Part shown: one piece after another, positions 5,096-5,545 of the stretch
Layout of the letters: the number at the start of each line of letters is the position of its first letter
Numbering within the stretch: position 1 is the first letter of the stretch
Source of the DNA: Candidatus Altarchaeota archaeon
GTDB taxonomy: Archaea; Altiarchaeota; Altiarchaeia; IMC4; SCGC-AAA252-I15
NCBI GenBank assembly: GCA_026394745.1
Contig: JAPKXP010000064.1
Coordinates: 1-5,545 of the forward strand
Direction: 5' to 3'
Length of the DNA stretch: 5,545 nucleotides
The notes under the pieces: model-generated
What the model saw: only the letters and a program-made list of their open reading frames with translations
The model's database searches: none
Told to the model about the DNA's origin: nothing
Translations under genes and position numbers: made by a program

Positions 5096-5545
5096 TTATC
5101 GCCTTTTAGTTAGCCAGGCAGTGGGGTGCGTGGGGTCAGCGAGAGTTTGAGGCGAGTCGTCGCTTATTACGTAGTGATTTGTCCCGAATATCGGTTCCAC
5201 GCGTATTTTTTGAGTGACGTTTTCGCCGAGGATGAGGTTTATCCTGTTTATGGATATGGATGTTTCGCCTTCTGATTGCTGTATTGCTTCTTGCCGTAGC
5301 CTCGTCGCCAGGAATTTCGTCTGCTCGGGCGTTAGATGCTTGTCGAGGCCGACTTCGCGGATGGCCTGAATCTTCTGCTGGAGCAGCAGGTTCTGCTCGT
5401 CGGGGGGAATCCGGAGGCGAGTGTTCTCGACTGCCTTGAAGTAGCCTTCCTGGATGAACCGTGTCACCACACCATCCTGCTCCATCTGGATTGTGATAGG
5501 GTCTGTGTTGACCACTATGTCCGGCTGGCGTACTGGGGAACGTTG
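5096..5545 (-). CDS. Unrecognised protein, C-terminal 149 residues, cut by window edge
   Basis: The frame is open from the right edge to TAA at 5096-5098. GTG 5515 could serve as an internal start, but the frame continues above it to the edge, so the true start is probably outside the window. I do not recognise the family. The visible part is soluble and charged, with no signal peptide, membrane segment or cysteine. Its middle (about PPDEQNLLLQQKIQAIREVG and TPEQTKFLATRLRQEAIQQ) is Gln/Glu/Leu-rich and predicted helical. The C-terminal third looks like beta strands (SISINRINLILG, KIRVEPIFGTNHYVIS) and ends in a basic tail (WLTKRR). Codon choice changes along the gene: Ile is mostly ATC/ATT before about 5300 and mostly ATA after it. 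It lies upstream of the lipoprotein gene on the same strand, but a 74-bp gap and a separate TATA-like box speak against a tight operon. Confidence 0.7.
   Translation of the reverse strand, partial: QRSPVRQPDIVVNTDPITIQMEQDGVVTRFIQEGYFKAVENTRLRIPPDEQNLLLQQKIQAIREVGLDKHLTPEQTKFLATRLRQEAIQQSEGETSISINRINLILGENVTQKIRVEPIFGTNHYVISDDSPQTLADPTHPTAWLTKRR

Overview
The window is archaeal. The main evidence is a mevalonate-entry cassette of the archaeal type: a short HMG-CoA synthase, a thiolase of the SCP2-like archaeal class, and a small DUF35 zinc-ribbon/OB-fold protein. An N-terminal fragment of a PINA-type PIN/ATPase and an archaeal HTH regulator family support this. Several genes have an archaeal TATA-like box about 27-30 bp before the start codon, as expected for leaderless mRNAs, and AGG/AGA and ATA codons are frequent. 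The lineage cannot be fixed from this sequence; a euryarchaeal or uncultivated DPANN/Altiarchaeota-like genome is possible.

Layout from left to right. Positions 1-456 (minus) hold the start of a PIN-domain ATPase gene cut by the window edge. A 112-bp divergent intergenic region (457-568) carries two opposed TATA-like boxes and a small perfect dyad. Positions 569-3918 (plus) form a compact four-gene cluster: HTH regulator, HMG-CoA synthase, acetoacetyl-CoA thiolase, DUF35 protein. The last three genes are joined by ATGA start/stop overlaps. After a 49-bp T-rich gap comes a membrane protein of the small multidrug export family (3968-4453, plus). It converges on a minus-strand lipoprotein gene (4512-5021) with a Ser/Thr-rich linker and an FxLYD-like domain. 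The 3' end of an unrecognised minus-strand gene (5096-5545) runs off the right edge.

How the genes work together. The thiolase condenses two acetyl-CoA to acetoacetyl-CoA, and the synthase adds a third acetyl-CoA to give HMG-CoA, the precursor of archaeal isoprenoid lipids. In methanogenic archaea these enzymes form a complex bridged by the DUF35 protein, which couples the unfavourable thiolase step to the favourable synthase step. The overlapping gene ends here fit balanced production of such a complex. The leading HTH protein is a plausible but unproven regulator of the cluster. The flanking genes (PIN ATPase, transporter-like protein, lipoprotein, orphan) have no evident link to this pathway.

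I see no RNA genes, CRISPR array, insertion sequence or att-like repeat. The pathway system is known, not new. The less explained items are the regulator with its possible operator, the lipoprotein, and the orphan at the right edge, whose codon usage shifts within the gene.
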